64,000 bases of DNA, from assembly GCF_001282625.1 (NCBI RefSeq), contig NZ_CTEJ01000002.1, forward strand, positions 64,501 through 128,500, given 5' to 3'. This document shows, piece by piece, positions 29,274 to 38,058 of the stretch (the stretch's first letter is position 1; each line of letters opens with the position of its first letter). Both the position numbers and the translations under genes were made by a program. The notes under the pieces are model-generated. The model searched no databases. It had not been told where the DNA came from and saw only the letters and a list, made by a program, of their open reading frames with translations. Origin of the DNA: Lascolabacillus massiliensis. Its GTDB lineage: Bacteria; Bacteroidota; Bacteroidia; Bacteroidales; Dysgonomonadaceae.

Positions 29274-29900
29274 ATGAAAATGTTTACATCATTTATCCAT
29301 ATAATAGGGTTGGCGACTGTTCTTCTCACTTCATCATGTAGGGACGATCAACCGGCGGTTTCAGAATCAACAATAGATCCCGAACGGACACTGATCGTCT
29401 ATTTGTCACGGACTAAAAATACACAGGCAGTAGCTGAAATGATCCAAAAGAACGTGGGTGGTACATTGGTCGCATTGGAACTGGTAACCCCCTATCCCGA
29501 ACATTACCAGACAACCGTTAATCAGGTAGCCGAAGAAAACAGGACTGGCTATCTGCCACCACTCAAAACAAAGATTGATAACATCGGAACCTACGACTAT
29601 ATATTTGTCGGTTTCCCAACCTGGGGGATGCAATTGCCGCCACCGATGAAAAGTTTTCTGAACGAATATGATTTAAGCGGAAAGGTTATCATTCCTTTTA
29701 ATACTCATGCCGGTTACGGTGTGGGTAGCGGTTTCCGTACTATAGAGGAACTATGCCCCAATAGCACCCTATTGGGGGGTTATTCAACCAAAGGCGGTGT
29801 CGAAAGGGACGGAATTTTGTTCGTGATGGAAGGAGAAAAAGAGAAACAAGTACAAGAGGACGTAAAAGAGTGGTTACGGGAAATAGCTTTAGTTAAATAA
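29274..29900 (+). CDS. exported flavodoxin-like lipoprotein
   Basis: 208 aa. The lipoprotein signal ends LLTSSC (Cys22), then a flavodoxin fold: FMN phosphate loop LIVYLSRTKNTQAVAEM, 50s loop VGFPTWGMQLPPPMKSF and FNTHAGYGVGS. This matches the flavodoxin_4-type NAD(P)H-quinone/nitro-reductase-like group. Flavodoxins are normally cytosolic, so the SPII signal puts an FMN one- or two-electron carrier at the periplasmic face. It lies 20 bp after the esterase fusion and 2 bp before a second flavodoxin. Probably shuttles electrons from the NapH-like protein or acts as a reductase. Confidence 0.85.
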   Translation: MKMFTSFIHIIGLATVLLTSSCRDDQPAVSESTIDPERTLIVYLSRTKNTQAVAEMIQKNVGGTLVALELVTPYPEHYQTTVNQVAEENRTGYLPPLKTKIDNIGTYDYIFVGFPTWGMQLPPPMKSFLNEYDLSGKVIIPFNTHAGYGVGSGFRTIEELCPNSTLLGGYSTKGGVERDGILFVMEGEKEKQVQEDVKEWLREIALVK

Positions 29901-29902
29901 TC

Positions 29903-30481
29903 ATGAGGATTTATTTTATAATACTTATGGCATTAATAGGATTTTCGTCAGCTGCGTTTTCAGAAACAAATAACAACAAAACACCATCGGAGGTTACAGG
30001 CCACAAAATTCTTGTAGCTTTCTTTAGTTGGGGTGGAACAACAAAACAGATTGCTGAAAATATAGTAAAGCATACTGGTGGTACTTTGTTCAGGATAGAA
30101 ACTGTCAAACCATATCCTACGGAATATAAAACATGTACCGAAGTAGCAAGGGAAGAACGGGACAAAGGCGTGCGTCCCGAATTAAAAACGGTTGTAGAAG
30201 ATATGGACGAGTATGATATCGTATTTGTTGGTTGTCCTGTATGGTGGCATACTGCACCTATGGCGATATGGTCTTTTCTGAAAAGTGATAATTACGATTT
30301 TTCCGGGAAAACAATTATACCATTTTGTACTTATGAAGAAACCTACAGGGATGAAACATTGGCTAAAATAGTAGAACTAACACCTAATTCCAAGCATCTG
30401 GATGGATTTGGGACAATAGACAAGAATGCCGATGTTACAAATTGGCTGAATGAAATCGGAGTAATAACAGTAAATAATTAA
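29903..30481 (+). CDS. exported flavodoxin
   Basis: 192 aa with an SPI signal peptide (FIILMALIGFSSAAFSE) and a flavodoxin fold: KILVAFFSWGGTTKQIAENI binds the FMN phosphate, VGCPVWWHTAPMAIWSFL is the aromatic loop over the isoalloxazine ring, and TIIPFCTYEET follows. It is a divergent paralogue of the gene immediately upstream (2 bp gap) and of 35882-36508. G+C is lower than in the esterase gene, showing the block is a mosaic. Probable periplasmic FMN electron carrier or quinone reductase. Confidence 0.85.
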   Translation: MRIYFIILMALIGFSSAAFSETNNNKTPSEVTGHKILVAFFSWGGTTKQIAENIVKHTGGTLFRIETVKPYPTEYKTCTEVAREERDKGVRPELKTVVEDMDEYDIVFVGCPVWWHTAPMAIWSFLKSDNYDFSGKTIIPFCTYEETYRDETLAKIVELTPNSKHLDGFGTIDKNADVTNWLNEIGVITVNN

Positions 30482-30499
30482 TTTATAAAAATTTGCATC

Positions 30500-31462
30500 A
30501 TGGGAAATAGAGAATTAAAAAGAAGATACCTGATCGTATCGTTTCTTTTGTTGGGTTTACAGATAATAAGCGTGCATGGCACATACGCACAGGATATGAG
30601 TGCTACTGTTCCAATGATAAAATTAAATAATGGTTTAGAAATGCCACAATTAGGAATAGGAACTTTCGCTATTCCAACCCAGGAAATAGCAAAAGAAGCG
30701 TGTCTTGAAGCCTTTCGGAATGGTTTCCGGCATGTTGATGCGGCTCATGTATATCGGGTCGAACGTGTTCTCGGTGAAGCCATGATTGAAAGTGGTATTC
30801 CACGTGAAGAGTTTTGGATTGCAAGTAAATTATGGCCATCGGATTATGCCAATGGCAATACTCTTGAATCAATAGATAAAATGCTGGAAAGGCTTCAAAC
30901 AACATATATCGACCTACTTTATATTCATCAACCTATAGGCGACTATGTAAGTGCCTGGAAAGCGATGGAAAAGGCTGTTGAAGCAGGAAAGGTACGTTCA
31001 TTAGGGATCAGTAATTTTGATGCTACCGACGAGGGTTTTCGTGCCATCGTAGATGGTATGAAGATTAAACCTGTCGCACTGCAAATTGAATGTCATCCTT
31101 ATGCCCAACGGCAAGATATACGGGAGAAGATAAAACCTTATGGAATCATTTTGGAATGTTGGTATCCGTTAGGTCACGGAAATGAAGAGCTGCTATCAGA
31201 CCCAGCTATCAAAACAATTGCAGATGCGCACAACAAAAGTATAGCACAAGTTATCCTTCGATGGCACACACAGGAGGGGTTCTCAGTAATCCCCGGTGCA
31301 ACTGATCCAAATCATATCAGGGAGAATATCCGAATATTCGACTTTACATTAAGCGATGCAGAGATGGGGGTAATGCGTTCATTGAATAAAGATCAACGTT
31401 TCTACAATGTACCTATCGAACAACTTGAGAGAATGATTTCAAACATGGTTTTGGAGGATTAA
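30500..31462 (+). CDS. exported aldo-keto reductase
   Basis: 320 aa. A signal peptide (LIVSFLLLGLQIISVHGTYAQ) precedes a complete AKR barrel with the catalytic tetrad Asp80, Tyr85 (VDAAHVY), Lys110 (ASKLW) and His143 (YIHQP). GISNFD, IECHPY and the C-terminal VIPGATDPNHIRENI line the cofactor pocket. It is related to DkgA-type reductases. AKRs use NADPH, which is not expected in the periplasm, so either the signal is non-functional or an unusual electron source is used. It lies 18 bp downstream of the flavodoxin. Confidence 0.85.
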   Translation: MGNRELKRRYLIVSFLLLGLQIISVHGTYAQDMSATVPMIKLNNGLEMPQLGIGTFAIPTQEIAKEACLEAFRNGFRHVDAAHVYRVERVLGEAMIESGIPREEFWIASKLWPSDYANGNTLESIDKMLERLQTTYIDLLYIHQPIGDYVSAWKAMEKAVEAGKVRSLGISNFDATDEGFRAIVDGMKIKPVALQIECHPYAQRQDIREKIKPYGIILECWYPLGHGNEELLSDPAIKTIADAHNKSIAQVILRWHTQEGFSVIPGATDPNHIRENIRIFDFTLSDAEMGVMRSLNKDQRFYNVPIEQLERMISNMVLED

Positions 31463-31493
31463 TAATAGGAAGACAAACGTACTATATAAGAAA

Positions 31494-32216
31494 ATGAAGA
31501 AAATAAGTTTATACGTAGCAATAATCACGCTGTTACTGGGTATATCCGGTAATATAAATGCACAAAACAAAATGTTGGACGAGAAACAAAGAAAGATAAT
31601 CACCATTTCCGCACTTACCGCTAAAGGTGATTTGGAGAAGTTAAAAACAGAACTGAATGCCGGACTTGATGCCGGACTTACTGTCAACCAGATAAAGGAA
31701 GCATTGGTACATCTTTACGCTTATTGCGGATTTCCCCGCAGTATCCGTGGACTGCAAACTTTCATGGAAGTGCTGGACGAGAGGAAAGCCAACGGTATTA
31801 CCGATGAATTGGGTGCGGATGCCTCTCCCATAAACGATGATGGTAACAAGTATGAAAGGGGTAAGAAGATTTTAGGAGAACTCACCCAAACACCCCAACC
31901 CGAAACACTTTCGGGATATTCGGCTTTTGCACCGACCATAGACACTTTCCTGAAAGAACACCTGTTCGCGGATATTTTTGAAAGGGATGTACTTACCTAT
32001 GCCGAAAGAGAACTGGTAACAGTTTCGGTAATCAGCTCGATTGGCAATGCAGAGCCGATGCTCCGTTCGCATTTGGCGATTTGCCTGAATGTAGGTTTAA
32101 CACCCGAACAGTTACAACAGTTTGTAGATATCATTAAATCAACCATAGGAAAAAAAGAAGCAAAATCAGCACAGAAAGTTTTGGACGGTGTAATTAAAAC
32201 TCATAAATCAAAGTAA
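31494..32216 (+). CDS. exported double carboxymuconolactone decarboxylase (AhpD-like) protein
   Basis: 240 aa with a signal peptide (LYVAIITLLLGISGNINAQ) and two all-helical CMD domains: residues about 30-110 (GLTVNQIKEALVHLYAYCGFP) and 150-235 (LTYAERELVTVSVISSIG, GLTPEQLQQFVDIIKS). The AhpD CxxC peroxidatic pair is absent from the first domain (YCGFP), so a thiol peroxidase role is uncertain; a lactone or quinone-related decarboxylase/isomerase role is the alternative. Its stop lies 3 bp before the next AKR gene. Such proteins recur beside AKRs and flavodoxins in electrophile-response loci. Confidence 0.85.
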   Translation: MKKISLYVAIITLLLGISGNINAQNKMLDEKQRKIITISALTAKGDLEKLKTELNAGLDAGLTVNQIKEALVHLYAYCGFPRSIRGLQTFMEVLDERKANGITDELGADASPINDDGNKYERGKKILGELTQTPQPETLSGYSAFAPTIDTFLKEHLFADIFERDVLTYAERELVTVSVISSIGNAEPMLRSHLAICLNVGLTPEQLQQFVDIIKSTIGKKEAKSAQKVLDGVIKTHKSK

Positions 32217-33071
<855 letters not shown>

Positions 33072-33099
33072 AAACAAAAAGAATGAGAGTAAGTGTATT

Positions 33100-34185
33100 A
33101 TGAAACAAATATCATTTTTATTGTTAATTGGAGCTTTGACCGCCTGTACAAATACAGAGAACGTAAAAGATACAGGCAAACAGGAACCTTTGGTTATTGA
33201 AATGCAAGGCAGTTTTGCCGTAGGTGGAACAAAATTTTCCGAACCGGGAAACTTCGATTTGGCAAACCCGTTGAACCCCGACGGGCAGACCTTTCACGGC
33301 GACCATGCCTATGTATTTTATCAGGTTCCACCAAAGGCCAGGAAGCTACCCCTGATTTTCCTACATGGGGCAGGACAGTCAAAGAAAACGTGGGAGACAA
33401 CACCCGACGGGCGGGAGGGTTTTCAGAATATCTTTCTAAGGAGAGGGTTCGGAGTTTATTTGCTCGACCAGCCAAGACGTGGCGAGGCGGGTAAAAGCTC
33501 CGTAGAGGCCACCATTATGCCTACCCCTGATGAACAGTTCTGGTTTACACAATTCAGGATAGGCAACTATCCCGATTATTTCCCCGGTGTACAGTTTCCG
33601 AAAGATGATGCTTCGCTGGAACAGTTTTTCAGGCAGATGACCCCCAACACGGGTAATTTTGACGCCAATGTCGTTACCGACGCCATTTCGCAGTTATTCG
33701 ACAAGGTGGGTGATGGTATTCTGGTTACCCACTCGCAGGGAGGCGGCCCGGGTTGGCTTACGGCAATAAAAAACGATAAGGTCAGGGCGGTAGTAGCTTA
33801 TGAGCCGTACAGCGGCTTTGTATTCCCCGAGGGAGAATTGCCCTCACCAATACAATCATCCGGTCTTTTTGGCGCATTGAATGGAGTGGAAATACCGCTT
33901 GTCGATTTTAAGAGGTTGACGAAAATACCCATCATCATATACTACGGGGACAACATTGCCGAGGAACCGACAACCGTATGGAACAAAGACCATTGGCGTT
34001 CGGGACTGGAGATGGCAAGGATCTGGGAGGCTACCATCAATAAGCACGGTGGTGATGCCACCGTGGTGCACTTGCCGGAAATTGGGATTAAAGGCAATAC
34101 ACATTTTCCTTTCTCCGATTTAAACAATGTTGAAATTGCCGACCAGTTATCCGGATGGTTAAAAGAAAAAGGATTGGATAAATAA
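33100..34185 (+). CDS. alpha/beta hydrolase lipoprotein
   Basis: 361 aa; lipoprotein signal FLLLIGALTAC (Cys16). One alpha/beta-hydrolase domain, [13 protein letters not shown] ... [18 protein letters not shown], nucleophile elbow VTHSQGGGPGW, acid/His region [17 protein letters not shown]. It is the paralogue of the C-terminal domain of the esterase fusion at 26647-29253, with long identical stretches at protein level and high similarity at DNA level. The nucleophile elbow differs (SQGGG here, SHSGG in the fusion). Substrate unknown. It sits within the operon, 28 bp after the AKR. Confidence 0.88.
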   Translation: MKQISFLLLIGALTACTNTENVKDTGKQEPLVIEMQGSFAVGGTKFSEPGNFDLANPLNPDGQTFHGDHAYVFYQVPPKARKLPLIFLHGAGQSKKTWETTPDGREGFQNIFLRRGFGVYLLDQPRRGEAGKSSVEATIMPTPDEQFWFTQFRIGNYPDYFPGVQFPKDDASLEQFFRQMTPNTGNFDANVVTDAISQLFDKVGDGILVTHSQGGGPGWLTAIKNDKVRAVVAYEPYSGFVFPEGELPSPIQSSGLFGALNGVEIPLVDFKRLTKIPIIIYYGDNIAEEPTTVWNKDHWRSGLEMARIWEATINKHGGDATVVHLPEIGIKGNTHFPFSDLNNVEIADQLSGWLKEKGLDK

Positions 34186-34226
34186 TAAAAAGGATCAGTG
34201 TGTATCAAAAATTAAATTTTAAAGGA

Positions 34227-35288
34227 ATGAAGAAAATAACGTCAATAATCGCAATAGCAACGTCAATAGCAGCTACAGATATGGTAGAAGCACAGTCCGT
34301 TCAGAATGAGCGTCAACAAAACCCCTATGGCCTCGTGTACGATGGTGCAATAACCCGAAATGAAAAAGGAAAAGTGAATATTCACCCGGTTACCTATAAA
34401 CTGAATGGGATAGATATTGCAGCCAATGTCTATACACCAGCCGACTATGACCCATCGAAGAAATATCCGGCAATAGTAGTTGCGCACCCCAATGGAGGTA
34501 TAAAGGAGCAAGTTTCGGGATTATATGCACAACGGTTAGCTGAACACGGCTATATTACCATTGCTGCTGATGCAGCCTATCAGGGAGCGAGTGGCGGTGA
34601 ACCCCGTCATACCGATAATCCTGCATACCGCACGGAGGATATTCACGGTGTGGCTGATTTTATTACCCGATACGCAGGGGTTGATGCGGATCGTCTGGGT
34701 ATATTAGGTATATGCGGAGGTGGAGGTTATACGCTGAAAGCCGCTCAATCGGATAAGCGGTTCAAGGCCGTCGCAACTTTAAGTATGTTCAACTCCGGTG
34801 AGGTTAGGCGTAACGGCTTTCAGAACTCACAATTGAACACCATTCAGGAACGTCTCGAACAAGCTACCAAAGCACGTGCACAGGAAGCTGCCGGAGGTGA
34901 GATAATTTATGCCGGTGTGGCAAGCATAACCGATGAGGAAATCGCTAAAACATCAACAGACCTGTATCGTGAGGGATATGTGTATTATTACAGGACACAC
35001 GCACATCCAAATTCAACATTCCTTTATACAATGAGCAGTTTGCTTGACTTAATGACATGGGATGCCGCCACGAACATGGATATGATCAATCAACCCCTTT
35101 TGATGATGGCAGGTAGCAAGGCCGATACCAAATACATGACGGATGAAGCATTCAGCAAGGCAACTAATGCAAAAAATAAGGAACTGTTCCTGATTGATGG
35201 GGCTACCCATATACAAACCTATTGGAAGCCCGAATATGTATCACAAGCAGTAAAGAAACTGGTTAGCTTTTATCAAACCAACCTTTAA
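34227..35288 (+). CDS. exported alpha/beta hydrolase with cysteine nucleophile motif
   Basis: 353 aa from ATG 34227 (MKKITSIIAIATSIAATDM, signal peptide); an ATG 27 bp earlier is less likely. The fold is a DLH/YcjY-like alpha/beta hydrolase: ANVYTPADYDPSKKYPAIV, HPNGGIKEQ, nucleophile elbow GICGGGGYT with Cys163 in the place of the usual Ser, and ATHIQTYW supplying the His near 325. A Cys nucleophile is typical of dienelactone hydrolases, consistent with a lactone or cyclic-ester substrate next to a CMD-family protein. It is inferred to be periplasmic. Confidence 0.83.
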   Translation: MKKITSIIAIATSIAATDMVEAQSVQNERQQNPYGLVYDGAITRNEKGKVNIHPVTYKLNGIDIAANVYTPADYDPSKKYPAIVVAHPNGGIKEQVSGLYAQRLAEHGYITIAADAAYQGASGGEPRHTDNPAYRTEDIHGVADFITRYAGVDADRLGILGICGGGGYTLKAAQSDKRFKAVATLSMFNSGEVRRNGFQNSQLNTIQERLEQATKARAQEAAGGEIIYAGVASITDEEIAKTSTDLYREGYVYYYRTHAHPNSTFLYTMSSLLDLMTWDAATNMDMINQPLLMMAGSKADTKYMTDEAFSKATNAKNKELFLIDGATHIQTYWKPEYVSQAVKKLVSFYQTNL

Positions 35289-35299
35289 AAAGAAATATT

Positions 35300-35809
35300 A
35301 TGAATAAATTAAAAGTGATTTTTTCGGCATGTCTTGTAGTTATCATGACAGCATGCAGCAACAAGTCCGGTAATAATGAAAGTACAATGGAAAGTAGTAA
35401 TGATGTCCAGTTAAATGCGATTTTTCCTAAAGGTGAAGAAATTAGCAACAACAACTTCGAGGGAATTGCCTACCTGCAATGGCTGATGACTGATACCGAA
35501 AATTTCGACTGTACACTTGGAAATGTAACTTTTGAACCCGGATGCCGCAACAGTTGGCACTCACACCCCGGAGGTCAAATTCTGATTGTTATAGCCGGAG
35601 AGGGATATTATCAGGAGAGAGGCAAACCTATCCAGTTAATCAAAAAAGGAGATATTATCCCTATCAAACCCGATGTCGTCCATTGGCACGGAGCAACACC
35701 CGACAGTGCAATGGAGCATCTCGCAATAGGAACCCGTAGCAATATGGGGTCTGCAGTATGGTACGAACCAGTTAGTGATGAAGATTATTACAGCTACAAG
35801 GCTGAATAG
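35300..35809 (+). CDS. cupin-domain lipoprotein
   Basis: 169 aa. SPII signal VVIMTAC (Cys15), then one cupin barrel: NSWHSHPGGQILIVIAGEG supplies His/His and PIKPDVVHWHGATPDS the second-motif His. It resembles the QdoI/YhhW-like small cupins found with CMD proteins and AKRs. The C-terminal 46 residues are repeated, diverged, in a truncated copy 3.7 kb downstream (39477-39620). Predicted periplasmic metal-binding enzyme, possibly a dioxygenase or isomerase. Confidence 0.87.
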   Translation: MNKLKVIFSACLVVIMTACSNKSGNNESTMESSNDVQLNAIFPKGEEISNNNFEGIAYLQWLMTDTENFDCTLGNVTFEPGCRNSWHSHPGGQILIVIAGEGYYQERGKPIQLIKKGDIIPIKPDVVHWHGATPDSAMEHLAIGTRSNMGSAVWYEPVSDEDYYSYKAE

Positions 35810-35881
35810 CCTATCCTATTATGGGAAACCAATCGTCAAAGAAGCCTATGAAACAGGAAGAAATATATAGAATAAAATAGA

Positions 35882-36508
35882 ATGAGAGTAAAAATATTAT
35901 TGATAGCTACAGCTATCCTGCTCTTAAATTGCTTGCAAATGCAGGCTCAATCGTCAAAAAGTGATAAGAAAATCCTTATCACTTATTTTACTATGCCTGA
36001 AACCGACGGTGTAGATACTTCATCGGGAGCAAGCCGTATCGTTGCAGACGGTAAACTGCAGGGAAATACAGAATATATTGCAGCTATTATCCAACAAGCT
36101 ACCAAAGGAGAATTGTTTGCAATAAGAACCGTTCAACAATATCCTGGAACGCATAAAGAACTTGTTGATTATGCCAAAAAAGAAAATGAATCCAAGGTTC
36201 GTCCGAAGCTCATTACAAAAATCAAAGATTTAGATAAATATGATGTGATTTTTATTGGTTTTCCAAATTGGTGGTATGATATGCCGATGCCTCTTTATTC
36301 TTTCTTCGATGAATATGATTTCAGCGGAAAAACAATTGTTCCATTTTGTACACATGGAGGTAGCCGATTTTCACAAGCTATTAAGACAATTACTGAATTG
36401 GAAAAAGGAGCTAAAATCTTGGATGGTTACAGCGTTTCACGAAACAATTTAGCTGTTGCAAAAGATGAAGTAGTTAAGTGGATTCAAAAAATTGGTGTTA
36501 AAGAATAA
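35882..36508 (+). CDS. exported flavodoxin, third paralogue
   Basis: 208 aa with signal peptide (ILLIATAILLLNCLQMQAQ) and a flavodoxin fold. The phosphate-binding loop is expanded: ILITYFTMPETDGVDTSSGA continues to LQGNTEYIAAII, about 25 residues longer than in the other two. The FMN loop IGFPNWWYDMPMPLYSFF and PFCTHGGSRFSQ are conserved. The upstream 72 bp include a 19-codon open frame (35820-35879, MGNQSSKKPMKQEEIYRIK) that may be a gene stub. It lies 18 bp before the membrane Fe-S protein, its most likely electron donor. Confidence 0.87.
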   Translation: MRVKILLIATAILLLNCLQMQAQSSKSDKKILITYFTMPETDGVDTSSGASRIVADGKLQGNTEYIAAIIQQATKGELFAIRTVQQYPGTHKELVDYAKKENESKVRPKLITKIKDLDKYDVIFIGFPNWWYDMPMPLYSFFDEYDFSGKTIVPFCTHGGSRFSQAIKTITELEKGAKILDGYSVSRNNLAVAKDEVVKWIQKIGVKE

Positions 36509-36526
36509 ACCATAATATAAATCTTC

Positions 36527-38050
36527 ATGCTCAAAAAAATCAGAAGAATAACCGCTTCTATATTGTTTTTGTTACTAACTCTCTTGTTCCTTGATTTTAC
36601 AGGAACATTTCATGTGTGGTTTGGATGGATGGCTAAAATACAGCTTGTGCCAGCTATACTGGCAACAAATATAGTTGTGATCCTCAGCCTTATCGTTCCG
36701 ACTTTGCTTTTCGGTAGGATTTACTGTTCTGTTGTCTGCCCTCTGGGTGTTTTCCAAGATGGTGTATCGAATATATCAGGACGAAGAAAAGGGAAGAAAA
36801 ACCGTTTCCGCTATTCTGTTGCCAAATCATGGTTGCGATATGGTGTTTTGGCGTTGTTTATTATTGCAACGATAGCAGGAATAAGTGTGGTAGTTTCATT
36901 ACTCGATCCTTATGCGGGATACGGTCGTATAGCATCAAACTTCTTTGCTCCACTTTATCGTATGGGGAACAATATCCTGGCTTTAATTGCAGAACGCGCA
37001 GATAGTTATGCGTTTTATTCAACTGATATATGGATTAAAGGGTGGATTATATTTGGTGTAGCAGCAATAACAACAATCATAATCGGCGTTCTTGCATGGC
37101 GACATGGGCGCACATATTGTAATACCATCTGTCCTGTGGGAACATTTCTTGGTTTACTGTCAAAGTTCTCCCTCTTCAGGCTAACTTTTGACGAAGAGAA
37201 ATGTACTAAATGTAAAGCCTGTGAACGAGGTTGCAAGGCTTCCTGTATAGATGTGAAAACAATGAGTGTTGATCATAGCCGTTGCGTAACCTGTTTCAAC
37301 TGTATTGAAAAATGCAAATTCGGAGCGATGAAATATGTTCCAGTGAAAACAAGAGCGAAAAAGAATGCACTGAAACCAATATTCATAGATAATTCTTCAA
37401 ATATGGAAAATAGTACGGAAGACTTTTCCCGTCGCAATATGCTTTCCATATTGGGGATATTGGCTGTCAACAGTACGTTGAAAGCGCAACAACTTCATGT
37501 CGATGGCGGACTGGCGGAGATAGCGGACAAGAAGGCTCCCGACAGGAAAACACCTATTGTACCGCCCGGAGCTTTGAGTGCAAGAAACATGAAGAATCAT
37601 TGTACTGCCTGTCAACTCTGCGTTTCGGCTTGCCCTAACAATATATTAGTTCCTTCAGGTAAACTGGCAGCTTTTATGCAACCCGAAATGACATTTGAAG
37701 ACGGATACTGTCGTCCGGAATGTGTAGAGTGTTCCCAGGTATGTCCTACAAATGCCATAAAACCCATCACAGTTGCTGATAAATCTGCCATATCAATTGG
37801 TCTGGCTGTTTGGATTAAAGACAATTGCGTGGTGAATACCGATGAAGTACAATGCCATAACTGCGAACGTCATTGCCCCACGGGTGCTATCACATTAGTG
37901 GCTCGCGACCCTGATTTCAGCGATTCATTGAAAATTCCTGTAATTGATAAAGAACTATGTATCGGGTGCGGAGCTTGTGAGAACCTCTGTCCCGCACGTC
38001 CGTTCAGTGCTATTTACGTGGAAGGAAACGTAAATCATCATGCAGTATAA
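36527..38050 (+). CDS. NapH-like membrane Fe-S protein fused to polyferredoxin
   Basis: 507 aa. Four membrane helices (about 10-27, 38-62, 103-125, 170-190) carry the NapH/NosR signature cysteines CSVVCP (near 67) and CNTICP (near 198), followed by a ferredoxin (CTKCKACERGC, CVTCFNCIEKC). Around residue 300 DFSRRNMLSILGILAVNS looks like an internal twin-arginine signal, after which come four more cluster motifs (CTACQLCVSACP, CVECSQVCP, CHNCERHCP, CIGCGACENLCP). So a NapH-type and a NapG/NapF-type protein are joined in one chain. It is expected to move electrons from quinol or a cytosolic donor to exported partners. Adjacent to a flavodoxin and an Fe-S AKR. Confidence 0.88.
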   Translation: MLKKIRRITASILFLLLTLLFLDFTGTFHVWFGWMAKIQLVPAILATNIVVILSLIVPTLLFGRIYCSVVCPLGVFQDGVSNISGRRKGKKNRFRYSVAKSWLRYGVLALFIIATIAGISVVVSLLDPYAGYGRIASNFFAPLYRMGNNILALIAERADSYAFYSTDIWIKGWIIFGVAAITTIIIGVLAWRHGRTYCNTICPVGTFLGLLSKFSLFRLTFDEEKCTKCKACERGCKASCIDVKTMSVDHSRCVTCFNCIEKCKFGAMKYVPVKTRAKKNALKPIFIDNSSNMENSTEDFSRRNMLSILGILAVNSTLKAQQLHVDGGLAEIADKKAPDRKTPIVPPGALSARNMKNHCTACQLCVSACPNNILVPSGKLAAFMQPEMTFEDGYCRPECVECSQVCPTNAIKPITVADKSAISIGLAVWIKDNCVVNTDEVQCHNCERHCPTGAITLVARDPDFSDSLKIPVIDKELCIGCGACENLCPARPFSAIYVEGNVNHHAV

Positions 38051-38058
38051 AATCTGAT

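Noticed and set aside
35820-35879. 19-codon open frame between cupin and flavodoxin genes
   Set aside because: Too short to assign; possibly a stub of a lost gene, noted under the flavodoxin entry only.
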